Part shown: positions 1-9,680 of the stretch, piece after piece
How positions within the stretch are numbered: position 1 is the first letter of the stretch
Layout: every line of letters begins with the position of its first letter
DNA from: Prorocentrum cordatum
Taxonomy: Eukaryota; Sar; Dinophyceae; Prorocentrales; Prorocentraceae
DNA length: 64,000 nucleotides
Reading direction: 5' to 3'
NCBI GenBank assembly: GCA_963575745.1
Contig: CAUYUJ010000841.1
Location: 44,743-108,742 of the forward strand
Notes under the pieces: generated by a model
Told to the model about the DNA's origin: nothing
What the model saw: only the letters and a program-made list of their open reading frames with translations
The model's database searches: none
Made by a program: the position numbers and the translations under genes

Positions 1-1150
1 AGCCCAAGGCTCCCAGTACGAACGGTGGTGTGCGTAATTTCGGTCAAGTTGCTGCAGCGCCCTTTCCGTTTCCGTGCCGGCCCCAGGTCTGATGGCCCTA
101 ATTTTGACAATTTTCGGCCCAAGACGGCCCAAGTCAGCCCTAAGAGCGCCTCTACCTCCAAGACGGCATCGGAGAGGTCCACGAGGGCCCGAACACGGCC
201 CAGGAACGCTTCAAGAGGGCCTAATAATTATGGCGTTGAGACGGCCCAAGAGACTCCCAAGACGCCGCAGGAGGCCCCCAAGGGAGCCCCCAGGAGGCAA
301 AACATCGCCCCATTCCCTCCGAAAAACGTACGTGTTCAGCAGATTAGCTTCTTTGGGCTTCACAGTGTCCAGCCCAGGTGACGGAAAGAGCGGAGCGAGA
401 GACATTTCGTAGGGGGCGAAGCCATTTTGGAGAGGGGGTCCGGCGGAGGGGGCAGGACTGGGCAAATCGGTCTACTGGACAGTTTTCCATTGTTCGAGTG
501 AAGCGGCCCCCGGGCGGCTCCCATGGCCTGCTTCCTCGTATTCTTTAGAATCACGCGGCCCACGGGCCCCAAGACGGCCCAAGAGCTCGGCTCCGAGACG
601 GCCCAAGAGGGCGCGGGGAGGGGAGCAAAGACAAGGAAGGAGGGGAGGAAAGAGGAGCAGGAGGGAACAGAAAAATACGCGATGGGGGGAACGAAGACAC
701 GATGGGGAAAGCAAGCGACCCCAAGGGAAAGAACTAAGACTCCGAGGGCACAGAAAGAGACCCCGAGAGGAGGGCGGGGGGGACACCCCGGACCCCACCC
801 CCCCAGCGAGGGGAAGGAAAAAACTCCGAGGGGCAAAAAAGGAAGAGACCACCCCGAACGACATCCGGTGGGGGGGGCCGAACCAAAAACACGGGGGGCG
901 GGGGGAGACCAGAAACGAGCCCGGAGGAGCACGAGGAGGCAGGGGAGGAGGAGGAGGAGGAGGAGGAGGAGGAGGAGGAAGGAGCAGCGACGCCGGAGAA
1001 GGCGAGGCAGGAGCGGCAGGGAGGAGACGCGGAGGAGCGGACGGAGCGCAGGGAGGAGACGCGGGCAGGGCCCCGGGAGGGCGGCGGAGGCGGCGAGGCC
1101 TCTCGCGCCGCGCGCCGCGCCCGGCCGCGCGCCGCGCCGCGCCCGGCCCT
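1..1150. repeat. Decamer-rich low-complexity region with GGA tract
   Basis: No convincing gene. From about 85 to 300 and again at 560-610 the plus strand is built from degenerate ten-base units of the type CCCAAGACGG / CCCCAAGAGG. The same decamer recurs at 2820-3370 and 3590-4140, and in the opposite orientation at 38090-38180 and 44150-44470. A pure GGA run lies at about 942-980. The long open frames here follow from the lack of stops in purine-rich repeats and are not called as genes. Confidence 0.7.
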
Positions 1151-1152
1151 CC

Positions 1153-2235
1153 TCAGTCGCCGAGCTTCAGGTCGTACTCCGGGCGCCCGGCCTCCGCCCA
1201 CGCGGCGCGCAGCGCCGCCCGGCCCGGCCCGCCGACGCCGAGCTGGTTGCCGTTGAGGTTGAGCAGCCGCAGCTGGGGCAGCGCGCCCGGGGCGCGCAGG
1301 GCCTCCGCCAGCCGCGCGGCGCCCTCGTCGCCCACGCGGTTGTCGTTGAGGTAGAGCACCCGCAGCCGGGGCGCGGCGCCCGAGGCGAGCACGGCGGCCA
1401 GCTGCTGCGTCTCCTCGTCCCTCCACTGCAGCTGGTCGTAGCACAGCTCCTTCGCGGCCTCGAAGCGCTGCGCGAAGGCGGAGCGGTAGAGCTCGGCGAC
1501 CCGGGGCCGGTCGTCCTTGCCGTTGGTGAAGCCCTTGCTCTGCAGCTCCACGTCGAAGGCGTCGGGCAGGAGGGGCGCCCGGCGCCCCGCGCGGCAGGTC
1601 TGCAGCAAATCAAACCAGGTCTCCGCTCCCGTGCATCGGCCGAGGTCCAAGAGCCAGTCAGACGGCTTCGTCAGCATCCCCCAGGAGGACTCGCAGAAGC
1701 ACCAGCCACGGTTGAAGTACTGCTCCGTGTTGCCCGACCGGGTGTACTTTGCAGCATCGCCGTAATCATCTGGAAACCGCGTCAGCATGAAGACGAAAGT
1801 TTTGGGGTGGGAGTAGAAGCTCCCCAGGCTCCCCAATGCCTCCTTGAAGAGCGCATGCTCCAGCTCGAAGCGGCCGAGGGCATCGTCCTCGAACGAATCT
1901 GAGCCTTCGAGCCGCTGGTAGGTGCGCTGCTGGGGAACGCCCTCGCGGTCCCTGCAGTTTTGATGGATGCAGCAGAAGTCCATGAATACACCCCAGCGGC
2001 CACTGTAATAGCCCAGCAGCAGCTGCAGGGCCTGGCCCACGATGCGCAGGTTGTGCCCGCGTGGATCCGGGTGGTTCGCCTGCAGCCAGCAGTGTGATAT
2101 GCACGCGATGCGCAGATCCGAAGAACTGGCGGCTTTGACGGCGCTGTGGGAAATGAAGGCCGTCGGCGGCAACGCCTGGCGCGGCTCGAGGACGCCGCCA
2201 GTGCGCGCTCGCCTCACCATCCACTCCGCGTCCAT
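1153..2235 (-). CDS. HET-like/leucine-rich repeat protein, 5' end uncertain
   Basis: The minus-strand frame gives 360 residues from the ATG at 2235. The first half has an ACISHCW motif near residue 44 and WGVFMDFCCIHQ near 81-92, followed by a Trp/Cys-rich stretch (RGWCFCESSWGML near 176-188). This resembles the N-terminal part of HET/TIR-like signalling domains common in protists. Residues about 290-335 hold two leucine-rich repeats (LRVLYLNDNRVGDEGA and LRLLNLNGNQLG) of the ribonuclease-inhibitor type. The frame stays open upstream to about 2310 (a CEARWESCGG stretch) before low-complexity repeat begins, so a 5' exon joined near 2300 is likely. The ending LKLGD with a TGA is clean. Function is unknown; protein-protein interaction or signalling is inferred from the repeats. 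Confidence 0.65.
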   Translation of the reverse strand: MDAEWMVRRARTGGVLEPRQALPPTAFISHSAVKAASSSDLRIACISHCWLQANHPDPRGHNLRIVGQALQLLLGYYSGRWGVFMDFCCIHQNCRDREGVPQQRTYQRLEGSDSFEDDALGRFELEHALFKEALGSLGSFYSHPKTFVFMLTRFPDDYGDAAKYTRSGNTEQYFNRGWCFCESSWGMLTKPSDWLLDLGRCTGAETWFDLLQTCRAGRRAPLLPDAFDVELQSKGFTNGKDDRPRVAELYRSAFAQRFEAAKELCYDQLQWRDEETQQLAAVLASGAAPRLRVLYLNDNRVGDEGAARLAEALRAPGALPQLRLLNLNGNQLGVGGPGRAALRAAWAEAGRPEYDLKLGD

Positions 2236-2667
2236 CAGGACGACCGCTCCACTGCCGAGCACGGGGTCGAGCTCCAGGCCGCCGCAGCTCTCCCACCGTG
2301 CCTCGCAAAGAGGGGGGGGGGTCAAAAGATGAGGGGGGGTCACGCCGACGAGGGGAAGAGGAAGGGGGGGAAATCGAGAGGGGGGGATGCAAGGGGAAGC
2401 GATGGCGAGAGAGGGGGGAGGGAAATCGAAATCGAGAGGGGGGGTGCAAGGGGAAGCGATGGCGAGACCGAGAGGGCGGCGGGGGAGGGGCCGGATTCCC
2501 AGATCGGGGCGGGCAGGGGGCCGGATTCCTGGCAAAGGGGGGCCGGAGGGAGGACCGAAGCGCAGAGGGGCAGGCGCGGAGAGAGGCCCAAGGGGGCGGG
2601 GGGCGGAGAGAGGCGGGGGGGGGGGGAAGGCGGCGCTGAGGGCTGGAGCGCCGTGGAATCCGCCAAG
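2236..2667. other. GA-rich intergenic or intronic sequence
   Basis: Strongly purine-skewed sequence with several copies of a GAGAGGGGGG-type unit, for example AAGGGGAAGCGATGGCGAGA at 2391-2410 and again near 2449-2466. It separates the HET/LRR coding block from the 768-bp repeat. No independent gene is supported; open frames on either strand are composition artefacts. Confidence 0.5.
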
Positions 2668-3435
2668 CCCTCTGGGCGTAGGTGGTCTAGAACAGATCCT
2701 CTTCCACCCCTCCCTCTTCCCCCTTGGGGAGGGGTTTACCCCTCCCCCTACCCCCTCCCCTGGACCTGGACGGAGGGTTCCCCGAGCGGTCGAACGGCTC
2801 TTTTGGCCCCAAGATGGCTTCAAGAGCGCGTCAGAGAGCCCAAGATGAGCTCCAAGATGGCTCAAGATAGCGCAAGATCGCTCGAGATGGCTCCTAAGAT
2901 GGTTCCAAGGGGCCCAAAGACGGCCCCAAGACGGCTCCAAGTGGCCAAAGAGCTCCCCAAGGAGGCCCCGAAGAGGCCAAAATCGTCCCAAAACCTTAGG
3001 AAAATCAATGTTTGTTGCTTTCTCCCCGTTTCGCTTCCGATGGCCATCCAAGGCCTCAAGATGGCTCCAAGATGGCCCAAGAGGGCCCCACAAGAGGCCC
3101 AAGAGAGCCCCAAGACGGCCCCAGAGCGCCCAAGAGCGCTCCAAGAGCGCCCCAAGAGCGCCCCAAGAGGCGATGTTTGGAGCTCCTGAGGGGGGAGGCT
3201 AATTAGGGAACCCCCCTTCGTTGATCGATCTCCTCCAAGATGGCCCCAAGAGCGCCCCTACAGCCCCCAAGAGCGCCCCAAGAGCGCCCCAAGAGGCGCC
3301 CAGACGGCCCCAAGAGGCGCCCAAGAGGCCTCCAAGAGGCTCCCAAGAGACCCCCAAGAAGCCTCAAGAAGATCTCCGACATGCATTTAAGACGCTTCTG
3401 GCTCTTCGGTTCGCCATCCTCTTCAATCCCACCAG
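2668..3435 (+). repeat. 768-bp tandem duplication, copy 1
   Basis: The block starts with CCCTCTGGGCGTAGGTGG at 2668 and is repeated almost identically from 3436, an offset of 768-769 bases. Within it are a pyrimidine-rich segment (2700-2770), two decamer arrays (CCAAGATGGC / CCAAGAGCGC types, 2805-2970 and 3050-3360), and a segment beginning CATTTAAGACGC near 3381. Only scattered substitutions separate the two copies, so the duplication is recent. Confidence 0.9.
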
Positions 3436-4195
3436 CCCTCTGGGCGTAGGTGGTCTAGAACAGATCCTCTTCCACCCCTCCCTCTTCCCCCTTGGGGAGG
3501 GGTTTACCCCTCCCCCTACCCCCTCCCCTGGGCCTGGACGGAGGGTTCCCCGAGCGGTCGAACGGCTCTTTTGGCCCCAATATGGCTTCAAGAGCGCGTC
3601 AGAGAGCCCAAGATGAGCTCCAAGATGGCTCAAGATAGCGCAAGATCGCTCGAGATGGCTCCTAAGGTGGTTCCAAGAGGCCCAAAGACGGCCCCAAGAC
3701 GGCTCCAAGTGGCCAAAGAGCTCCCCAAGGAGGCCCCGAAGAGGCCCAAATCGTCCCAAAACCTTAGGAACATCAATGCTTTGTGCTTTCTCCCCGTTTC
3801 GCTTCCGATGGCCATCCAAGGCCTCAAGATGGCTCCAAGATGGCCCAAGAGGGCCCCACAAGAGGCCCAAGAGAGCCCCAAGACGGCCCCAAGAGCGCCC
3901 AAGAGCGCTCCAAGAGCGCCCCAAGAGCGCCCCAAGAGGCGATGTTTGGAGCTCCTGAGGGGGGAGGCTAATTAGGGAACCCCCCTTCGTTGATCGATCT
4001 CCTCCAAGATGGCCCCAAGAGCGCCCCTACAGCCCCCAAGAGCGCCCCAAGAGCGCCCCAAGAGGCGCCCAGACGGCCCCAAGAGGCGCCCAAGAGGCCT
4101 CCAAGAGGCTCCCAAGAGACCCCCAAGAAGCCTCAAGAAGATCTCCGAAATGCATTTAAGACGCTTCTGGCTCTTCGGTTCGCCGTCCTCTTCAA
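3436..4195 (+). repeat. 768-bp tandem duplication, copy 2
   Basis: Second copy of the unit at 2668-3435. It keeps the same order of parts and then diverges after TTCGCCGTCCTCTTCAAT near 4195, where a pyrimidine microsatellite begins. A diverged, inverted partial copy is visible at 54360-54570. Confidence 0.9.
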
Positions 4196-4199
4196 TTTC

Positions 4200-4378
4200 T
4201 CATCCCCCTCTTCCTCCTCCTCCTCCTCCTCCTTCTCCTCCTTCTCCTCCTTCTCCTCCCTCTGCTCCTTCTCCTCCTTCTCGTCCTCCTCGTCCTCTCC
4301 CTGCTCCACATCCTCCTCCTCATTCTCCTCCTCCTCCTCCTCCTCCTCCTCCTCCCCCTCCCCCTCCCCCTCCGACGA
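4200..4378. repeat. TCC/CTT pyrimidine microsatellite
   Basis: Imperfect TCCTCC and TCCTTC units over about 180 bases. A matching GGA microsatellite sits at 37878-38070 in opposite orientation, at the same position relative to the shared tail of loci A and B. Confidence 0.85.
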
Positions 4379-4454
4379 GGATTCCTTCTCCATCCTCCCC
4401 CTCTTAGGGTACGTGACAGCTTCTCCCGCCCTTTGTTATTCTGCATGCTCTCCG

Positions 4455-4640
4455 ACTTCCCTGATCACCTCAACTCCCCTGGGCAGCGTTTCTGGATGGG
4501 CTGGTGGGGATTTTTTTTACAGCCGCAGGCGGAAGCGCTGGCGGCGAGCAGTCACGGTCGGGTTGCGGCCGCGACTAAATTCCCGGGCGCGCGCGGGGGC
4601 CGCGGATCAGGCGGCGGGGGGGGGCAGCAACCCAGGGCGT
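4455..4640 (-). repeat. Locus A copy of the shared 3' tail
   Basis: On the plus strand this has CTGATCACCTCAACTC at about 4461, TTTCTGGATGGGCTGGTGGG at about 4490-4509, a T8 run, GCCGCAGGCGGAAGCGC near 4522 and GGCCGCGACTAAATTC near 4567. The reverse complement of 37620-37850 has the same blocks in the same order: CTGATCACCTGAACTC, TTTCTGGATCGGCTGGTGGG, an A-rich run, GCCGCAGGCGAACGCGC, then an AAATT block. It lies downstream of the last locus A ORF, as the other copy lies downstream of the locus B ORF. Confidence 0.75.
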
Positions 4641-4740
4641 CTGAGAGGTCAGGCGGTCGTGCAAACTGCAACCCAGGGAGTCTGTAGGGTCAGCCACCCG
4701 AGGCGGTCGTGCAAACTGCAACCCAGGGAGTCTGAGAGGA
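4625..4740. repeat. Short tandem repeat, 50-bp unit
   Basis: A unit containing GCGGTCGTGCAAACTGCAAC and then CCAGGGAGTCTG is present at 4651-4684 and 4701-4734, with a partial copy from 4625. It sits in the downstream region of locus A. Confidence 0.85.
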
Positions 4741-6158
4741 CAGTCACCCAGGAGCAAGCCGGGCGCGGCCAAAATGGCGCGCCGTACGTTCCCAGCCGTG
4801 GTCGTGCCAGGCGACAACCGCGTAGTGGTGGGAACCAAACTCCGTGCGAGAAAGTCAGTCAAGGGAATCTGACGGGTATGAGCAGACCGAAACTGGCTGA
4901 CGTCGTCCAGCAAGGAGGGGGATTCTGACAGCGCCAGCGAACCGTCGCAGCTTCAGAAAACGCATCCGCGGCAGATCGGGTGTGCCTGAGGCCGAACAGG
5001 CAAAGGCAAACGCCGTACTGCTGAAGATGCGCCTGCAGGCAGCAGACCAGCGGTCTGGTATGCCGCAAAGCAGGAGTACACGGGTACCCACCGTAGGGGC
5101 ACACGGCCAATCGGAGGGAAGCGTGCACCAGACGACTAAGTGACAGCAGCGCCAAGCGACCCACGCCGCCAGGTCGAGGAAAGCGCCCGGAGGACAGCAA
5201 CTGTCGTACACCCAAGACAGCAAGTCCTTCACGGTCACAGAGTCCCAGGGAGGATCGCACAACTAAATGCGCGCGGGAGCACTGAAGAAAGACCGAGTGC
5301 CCGTCATACGCCGAGACCGTGCAGCGCAGTCCACAGGGTGGTAACGCAACGCAGCGGTGGAAGGCGGCGCTGATCGGGGTCACGTCATCGGCCCAGTCGG
5401 TGTAGGGCGCAAGCGGACCAGGTGGGCAGCCCGCCAGCATGGCGGGGCGACCCACGACGATGGCAGCCTGACCTCCGAGTCCCGCGTCGCTCCCAGGAGA
5501 GGTAGAGATCACGGCTGAAGGCCGTAGTAACTTGAAGAGCCCAGGGAGGAGTAGAGGCGCAGAACTGGGGACGGGGCGAAAACCACCAAGTCGTCAGCCA
5601 CAGAGCTGCGCGCCAGGCAGGGCCTGGCAGGTGAAAACAGCTACAGTGGGGCCAGGGGCCACTATGGCCGCACGCAACCCGAGATTGCAATGTGGACGGT
5701 ATTGCTGGCACACACACTTGGATCCAAAGGCAGGAAGTACGCGTACCAGGAGGGGCGGCAAGATGCCGCAAGCTGGGTCTGTAGTCCAAGGGGCGGCTGA
5801 AGGCCGTTGTCTGATTGAGAGGCCCAGGGTTTAAAGCACGTCTCGGGAGTGGGCCTCGGTCGGTCCTGAAGCAGCTTAGCCGAGCACAGGACCGTTCGGG
5901 CCACTGGTGAGCACCACTACAGCGTGGCCAGGGGCCAACTAGGGTCTGCGCGCTACGCTCCTCCGCGCAGCGACGCAGATGGTATTGCTGGTCGACACAC
6001 TTGGGTCCAGAGGCAGGAAGTGCGTGAACCAGGGAGGGAGGCAGCGAGGCTGCCACACGGTTGAGAGAGAAGGGAAGGCAGCTGAAGGCCGCACATATTG
6101 TGTAGTAAGATTGACATTTCTGGCTGTCTAGGTGCTGGATGGATGGGAAGGGAGCTCA
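4741..6158 (-). other. Long 3' non-coding region of locus A with 280-bp imperfect repeats
   Basis: About 1.4 kb between the last ORF of locus A and its tail repeat, with no supported gene. Imperfect copies of a roughly 280-bp unit can be followed. A GGCTGAAGGCC-type word occurs at 5512, 5791 and 6077. GTATTGCTGG followed by CACACACTTGG(A/G)TCCA occurs near 5699 and 5971. CTACAG(T/C)G(G/T)GGCCAGGGGCCA occurs near 5642 and 5919. Many CCCAGGGAG words are present. I read it as untranslated or terminal sequence of the element. Confidence 0.5.
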
Positions 6159-8549
6159 TTATCCCCATCGGTGCCTCTTTTCGCCTCGCTCGTCAGGTCT
6201 GCCTCCACCACGCTTGCCTCCCGTCTGCCAACGGTCGTCGTGCCAGGCGTCACTCCAGTCGCTCTGCCAGGCGCCCCAGGTGTCCCAGGAGCTTGCCGCA
6301 CGGTCTCGCCAGCTGCTCTGCTGGAGGTTGCCTTTGCCCTTGCCGTCGGATCGGGTGTGACGCAGGTACTCGGCCCGCAGCTTGGCCCAATCAATGCGGT
6401 AGTTGTACCTCGTGTCCATCAAGTAGGCGTTGTACCCGCAGCCCTTCCAGTCGTCCAGAAACTTGCTGATGGTCGCTTCCGTGTGCAGCCTCGGGTCTGA
6501 TTTGGGCCCCCTGGATCCAGGGAGCAAAATGCGCTGCGTGTAGGCAGTCCACAGCGCGCAGAATACTGCGCCCAACTCCGACTGGTACCTGGCGAGGCGT
6601 TTGGCGGGTGGCTCATCTCGACGCTCCAAGTCCACTGTGCCAAGCCAGACCTTGTACATGGGGCCCCCGTGCGAGTCGGTCAACAGGTTGAGCGTGTGGC
6701 GCTCCGTTGAACGAGGGTAGGTAGGTCTGTGTCCAGGGGCCTGTGGGTTGCGTAGTGGGGGACGACGGCTCCGCGCGTCACCCATGTCGCGGGCGTTGTC
6801 ATCATAATCAGATCCCCTGGCTTCACTGGCATTTTGGCCGGCGCTAACCGGGCCACCCCCGGTAGCAATCGGGTCACGGTCGGAGCTGGGTTCCGAGCTG
6901 TCTGCCGTTGGGCTCTGCAGAGGCGCCTTGTCGCCTGGGCCGTTGTCGTCGACCTCCGTGGCAGAGTCCGAGCAGGATACACGAGGAGGAGACTCGCGGG
7001 GTTCTCCAAAGTCGGGTGACTCCACTTTCTCCGTAGGAGGGATCACGTCTTCACCGCTCCCGTCCTTGACAGTGTGGTCGGGCGGGTCCGGGAGACCCAG
7101 ACGCGAGTCGTCGTCTCTCGTGCCCAGGGACTTGTCTGCGTCGGCCGCCGTAAGGGTGCCAGGTCTGTCCTCACTCATGGTCTGCACGCGTGACTCGGCC
7201 AAGGAAGTGATGGTCGTCGAGTCGAGGGCATCGGCGCTGAGGCTGAGTCGGAAACTCGTCAGTGTGCCCATTTCGTGTCTAATGGGACTGAGACCACTCG
7301 CCTGGGCTAGGATCGAGGCGTGCCTCTCCCAGGATTCCTTGTGCTTCTCGCCGTTGGTGAGGTGGGCGACGGCTCGCGCCGCGGCCAGCCGTTTACCCTC
7401 CCAGCGCTGGTTGGGCGGGGCACAATCCTCAGGGATGAATTCGCCGCACGCCGTCCTGAGGAAATCAGTCAGAAGTCCGCCCGGCCAGGAGGCTTCGTCA
7501 CTCCTAGGCTCTGGGATGCTGATGTCGCGGTTAGTGAGACAGAACTGTCTCCAGGTGTAGTACAGCCCAGGGTGGAAGTCACGGAGGTAGGTCACCAGGA
7601 GTCGCTGTGCGGACAGGCCTCCGCTGCCCGGTCCACTCCTGGGATCGTTTGGGCTCAGCGTGGGGTTGTTGACGTCCCTGCTGTCCAGGAGCGGGCCCTG
7701 CGGGACTGGCAGCTCTGGCAGGAGCTCCATGAGCTGTGCTAGGGACCTGGGGGCTCGCTCGGCCGCGGAGGCAGCACCACCCGCGGCGCTAGACCCAGGG
7801 AAATTTGTCGCTCCGGCCTTGGTGAAGCGATCCTGGGCCTTGGCGTTCGCACCAAGCCATGGGAGAGACTTGAATATGTCTACTGGTACCTCAGCTCCGA
7901 TCTGGCAGTTGAGCGTCGGGAAGACAGGGGCCTCGGCTGGGTACAGCGCTCTAAAGTCCCGATCCAAGATGTGGTCCAGGGTAGCAGGACCGAAATTCCA
8001 TACCGGGACCAGGCAGCGTCGACAGCACCAGGTGGCGTTCCATCTGCGCTCCCACCAGGCTATGGCTCGCCTGTCGATGGGAGGCAGCCCGGCCTGCTCG
8101 GGAACCCCTACCCCCTCCGCAGGCTTCCATATGAAACAGCCCAGGGGCGGGGCTCCTGTGTTCCAGACGAGGAGCGGAGCCCCCGGGGGGCATGTGTCGC
8201 ACCGGGCGGAGTAGATTTGGCTCTGGGCAGCTTTGAGGCCGAACCGTTCGTCTCGGATCCGTAGGATGGGAATGGTGGTGTTGGCACGCTCAGGGATCTG
8301 CATGCCAGTCGGCGTGATGATGAGGTCCGATAGCGATCTCGTATCCGCCTGGGGGGCTGCATCCAAAGCCAAGTGGGAGGTGACCCAGGGAGGGGAGAGC
8401 GTCCGCCTTGTCGTTGCTAGCGGCACCCGTCCTCTGCTGCTCGTGCTCCTTGACCTTGTCGGCAATTGTCGCGCCTGTCGGTGCTGGAATGCCCTGCTCC
8501 TCCAGGTATCGGATCCAGCAAGTCTCGCAGTGCCACCCCATGTTTGCAC
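6159..8549 (-). CDS. Locus A terminal ORF with undescribed C-terminal domain
   Basis: A 796-codon open frame. True coding in this frame probably begins near 8400, where it takes over from the neighbouring frame by a one-base slip. The N-terminal part has zinc-ligand pairs RCDTC and WCCRRC about 50 residues apart (genomic 8200-8000). The middle is acidic and Ser/Pro-rich with no recognisable domain. Residues 632-730 (genomic 6360-6656) form a compact segment with LPGSRG, DPRLH, ISKFL and DWAKLRAEYL. This segment aligns with the C-terminus of the ORF ending at 37029. A basic, Gly/Trp/Asp-rich tail follows (KGKG, SDWSDAWHDD), which could bind nucleic acid. I do not recognise the family. Position as last ORF after the helicase suggests it belongs to the same transcription unit. 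Confidence 0.6.
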   Translation of the reverse strand: MQTWGGTARLAGSDTWRSRAFQHRQARQLPTRSRSTSSRGRVPLATTRRTLSPPWVTSHLALDAAPQADTRSLSDLIITPTGMQIPERANTTIPILRIRDERFGLKAAQSQIYSARCDTCPPGAPLLVWNTGAPPLGCFIWKPAEGVGVPEQAGLPPIDRRAIAWWERRWNATWCCRRCLVPVWNFGPATLDHILDRDFRALYPAEAPVFPTLNCQIGAEVPVDIFKSLPWLGANAKAQDRFTKAGATNFPGSSAAGGAASAAERAPRSLAQLMELLPELPVPQGPLLDSRDVNNPTLSPNDPRSGPGSGGLSAQRLLVTYLRDFHPGLYYTWRQFCLTNRDISIPEPRSDEASWPGGLLTDFLRTACGEFIPEDCAPPNQRWEGKRLAAARAVAHLTNGEKHKESWERHASILAQASGLSPIRHEMGTLTSFRLSLSADALDSTTITSLAESRVQTMSEDRPGTLTAADADKSLGTRDDDSRLGLPDPPDHTVKDGSGEDVIPPTEKVESPDFGEPRESPPRVSCSDSATEVDDNGPGDKAPLQSPTADSSEPSSDRDPIATGGGPVSAGQNASEARGSDYDDNARDMGDARSRRPPLRNPQAPGHRPTYPRSTERHTLNLLTDSHGGPMYKVWLGTVDLERRDEPPAKRLARYQSELGAVFCALWTAYTQRILLPGSRGPKSDPRLHTEATISKFLDDWKGCGYNAYLMDTRYNYRIDWAKLRAEYLRHTRSDGKGKGNLQQSSWRDRAASSWDTWGAWQSDWSDAWHDDRWQTGGKRGGGRPDERGEKRHRWG

Positions 8550-8905
8550 CGTTGAGGTAGGCCTGGGGTCTATTCTGTGCTACCATCAGGCGTGTGTCGT
8601 CGGAGATCCACGTGCCATCGGTGGAATGTAGCTGGTCCCTCCCGCAGCTGTCGCACCTGAACCTGCCGTTTTTCTGCTCGGGCGCCAGCCTGTCGTCGGG
8701 AATGTGTGGAGGGTCCTGCTTGGTGCCTGGGGCGGGGGTGGACGGCAAGGGGGCGTTGAGGTCGGTGTTGGATAAAGCGAATCCGCCGCCGATGTATGCG
8801 AGCCCCGCAAGCCGATCATCGTCACCCAGGGAGGCGTCGGTTCCCGCCAGCGCGACGTGTAGCGCGCACACCGAGCAGCGGTGCGTACCCAGGGAAGCCA
8901 GAGAG
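8290..8905 (-). CDS. Locus A zinc-module segment (frame-shifted continuation)
   Basis: This frame carries the coding signal from about 8905 to 8400. It reads SLGTHRCSVCALH, then FRCDSCGRDQLHSTDGTW, then MGWHCETCWIRYLEEQG. The two CxxC pairs are separated by about 42 residues and look like a treble-clef or zinc-ribbon module. The frame joins the upstream ORF at the A-run in GAGAAAATATCG near 8915, where adding one base would fuse them, and joins the downstream ORF near 8400. It is therefore annotated as part of one broken polypeptide, not a separate gene. Confidence 0.45.
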
Positions 8906-9650
8906 GCGGCTGGGACGATATTTTCTCGAGGACGAGCATCGGCGCTTTCAGCTGAAAGTCCTGCCTGTCCATTTCACTCCAGGTCTGTGGGCAGCCGGCT
9001 GCCCGCGCATCCGGGCGGTGGTGCGCCACCGCCACGAGCTTGGAGATGTGGGGCAGGATTGCCTCGATGCGGCCGTGGAGGTCGGCTAGGTCGTCTAACG
9101 TAAGCCCCCAGGTTCGTGCAAAGTCGTGCCGGAACCCTCGGTGCGCCTCTTGCCAGGGGACACAGAAACCCAGGATGGCTTCGATTTCGTCCCCGGTCTG
9201 CTCTGCGTGAGAGAAGGGCCACAGGAACACGCGCGGCTCGCGGAGCATTAGCATCATGACGACCAAGAGCGACCGGGCCTTGCAGGATTCCATGGGGAGG
9301 CCGTCGGTGTCTATAATCTCCTTACGGATCTGGTCCCGCTCGGGGCCGTCGGAAGCGCCACGGAGGATGTCCTGTAGCCCGACCATTCCAGGGTGCTTCC
9401 TGTGCCTGCAGCAGTCCTTGGTAGCAGTGCTCCACGCCCGGGGAACCTGCCGGAAGAGTCCCTTGGGGGTACACTGGCGCCGCCCGCAGAGTGTTACCCG
9501 CCTCCCCTTGACGTGTGGCACCGGTGGAAGGGAGTCGTCGTGGATTGCGTAGCTCGCGTCATGCCAGGGGGTGCCCAGGCCGAGCGTCCACACCATTGCA
9601 GCCCAGAGCATGTTGTAAACTAGATTGTTTGCGTCTAGACCCAGGGACAT
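8586..9650 (-). CDS. Locus A segment between helicase and zinc modules
   Basis: In the same frame as the upstream helicase C-terminal ORF, separated from it by one stop codon at 9681-9683. Residues 1-245 (9650 to about 8915) look genuinely coding, with ALP-rich helical segments (RIEAILPHISKLVAVAHHR) and CRHRKHPGM near residue 81. After the KISSQPP stretch the frame turns into Pro/Thr-rich noise and the coding signal moves to the adjacent frame. No domain was recognised. Confidence 0.45.
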   Translation of the reverse strand: MSLGLDANNLVYNMLWAAMVWTLGLGTPWHDASYAIHDDSLPPVPHVKGRRVTLCGRRQCTPKGLFRQVPRAWSTATKDCCRHRKHPGMVGLQDILRGASDGPERDQIRKEIIDTDGLPMESCKARSLLVVMMLMLREPRVFLWPFSHAEQTGDEIEAILGFCVPWQEAHRGFRHDFARTWGLTLDDLADLHGRIEAILPHISKLVAVAHHRPDARAAGCPQTWSEMDRQDFQLKAPMLVLEKISSQPPLWLPWVRTAARCARYTSRWREPTPPWVTMIGLRGSHTSAADSLYPTPTSTPPCRPPPPQAPSRTLHTFPTTGWRPSRKTAGSGATAAGGTSYIPPMARGSPTTHA

Positions 9651-9680
9651 GTCAAACAGGAAACCCAGGTGCGACCAAGC

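Noticed and set aside
421-430. GCCATTTTGG, part of the dinoflagellate spliced-leader sequence; similar cores near 37505 (plus) and 4772 (minus)
   Set aside because: Only 10-11 bases match and the following CTCAAG-type end is absent at all three places, so a relic spliced leader is not supported.
523-1902. A 459-codon plus-strand ORF
   Set aside because: Its latter part is antisense to the HET/LRR gene and its first part is purine-rich repeat; no domain is visible.
4133-4446. Minus-strand Glu/Arg-rich ORFs
   Set aside because: They are readings of the TCC/CTT microsatellite.
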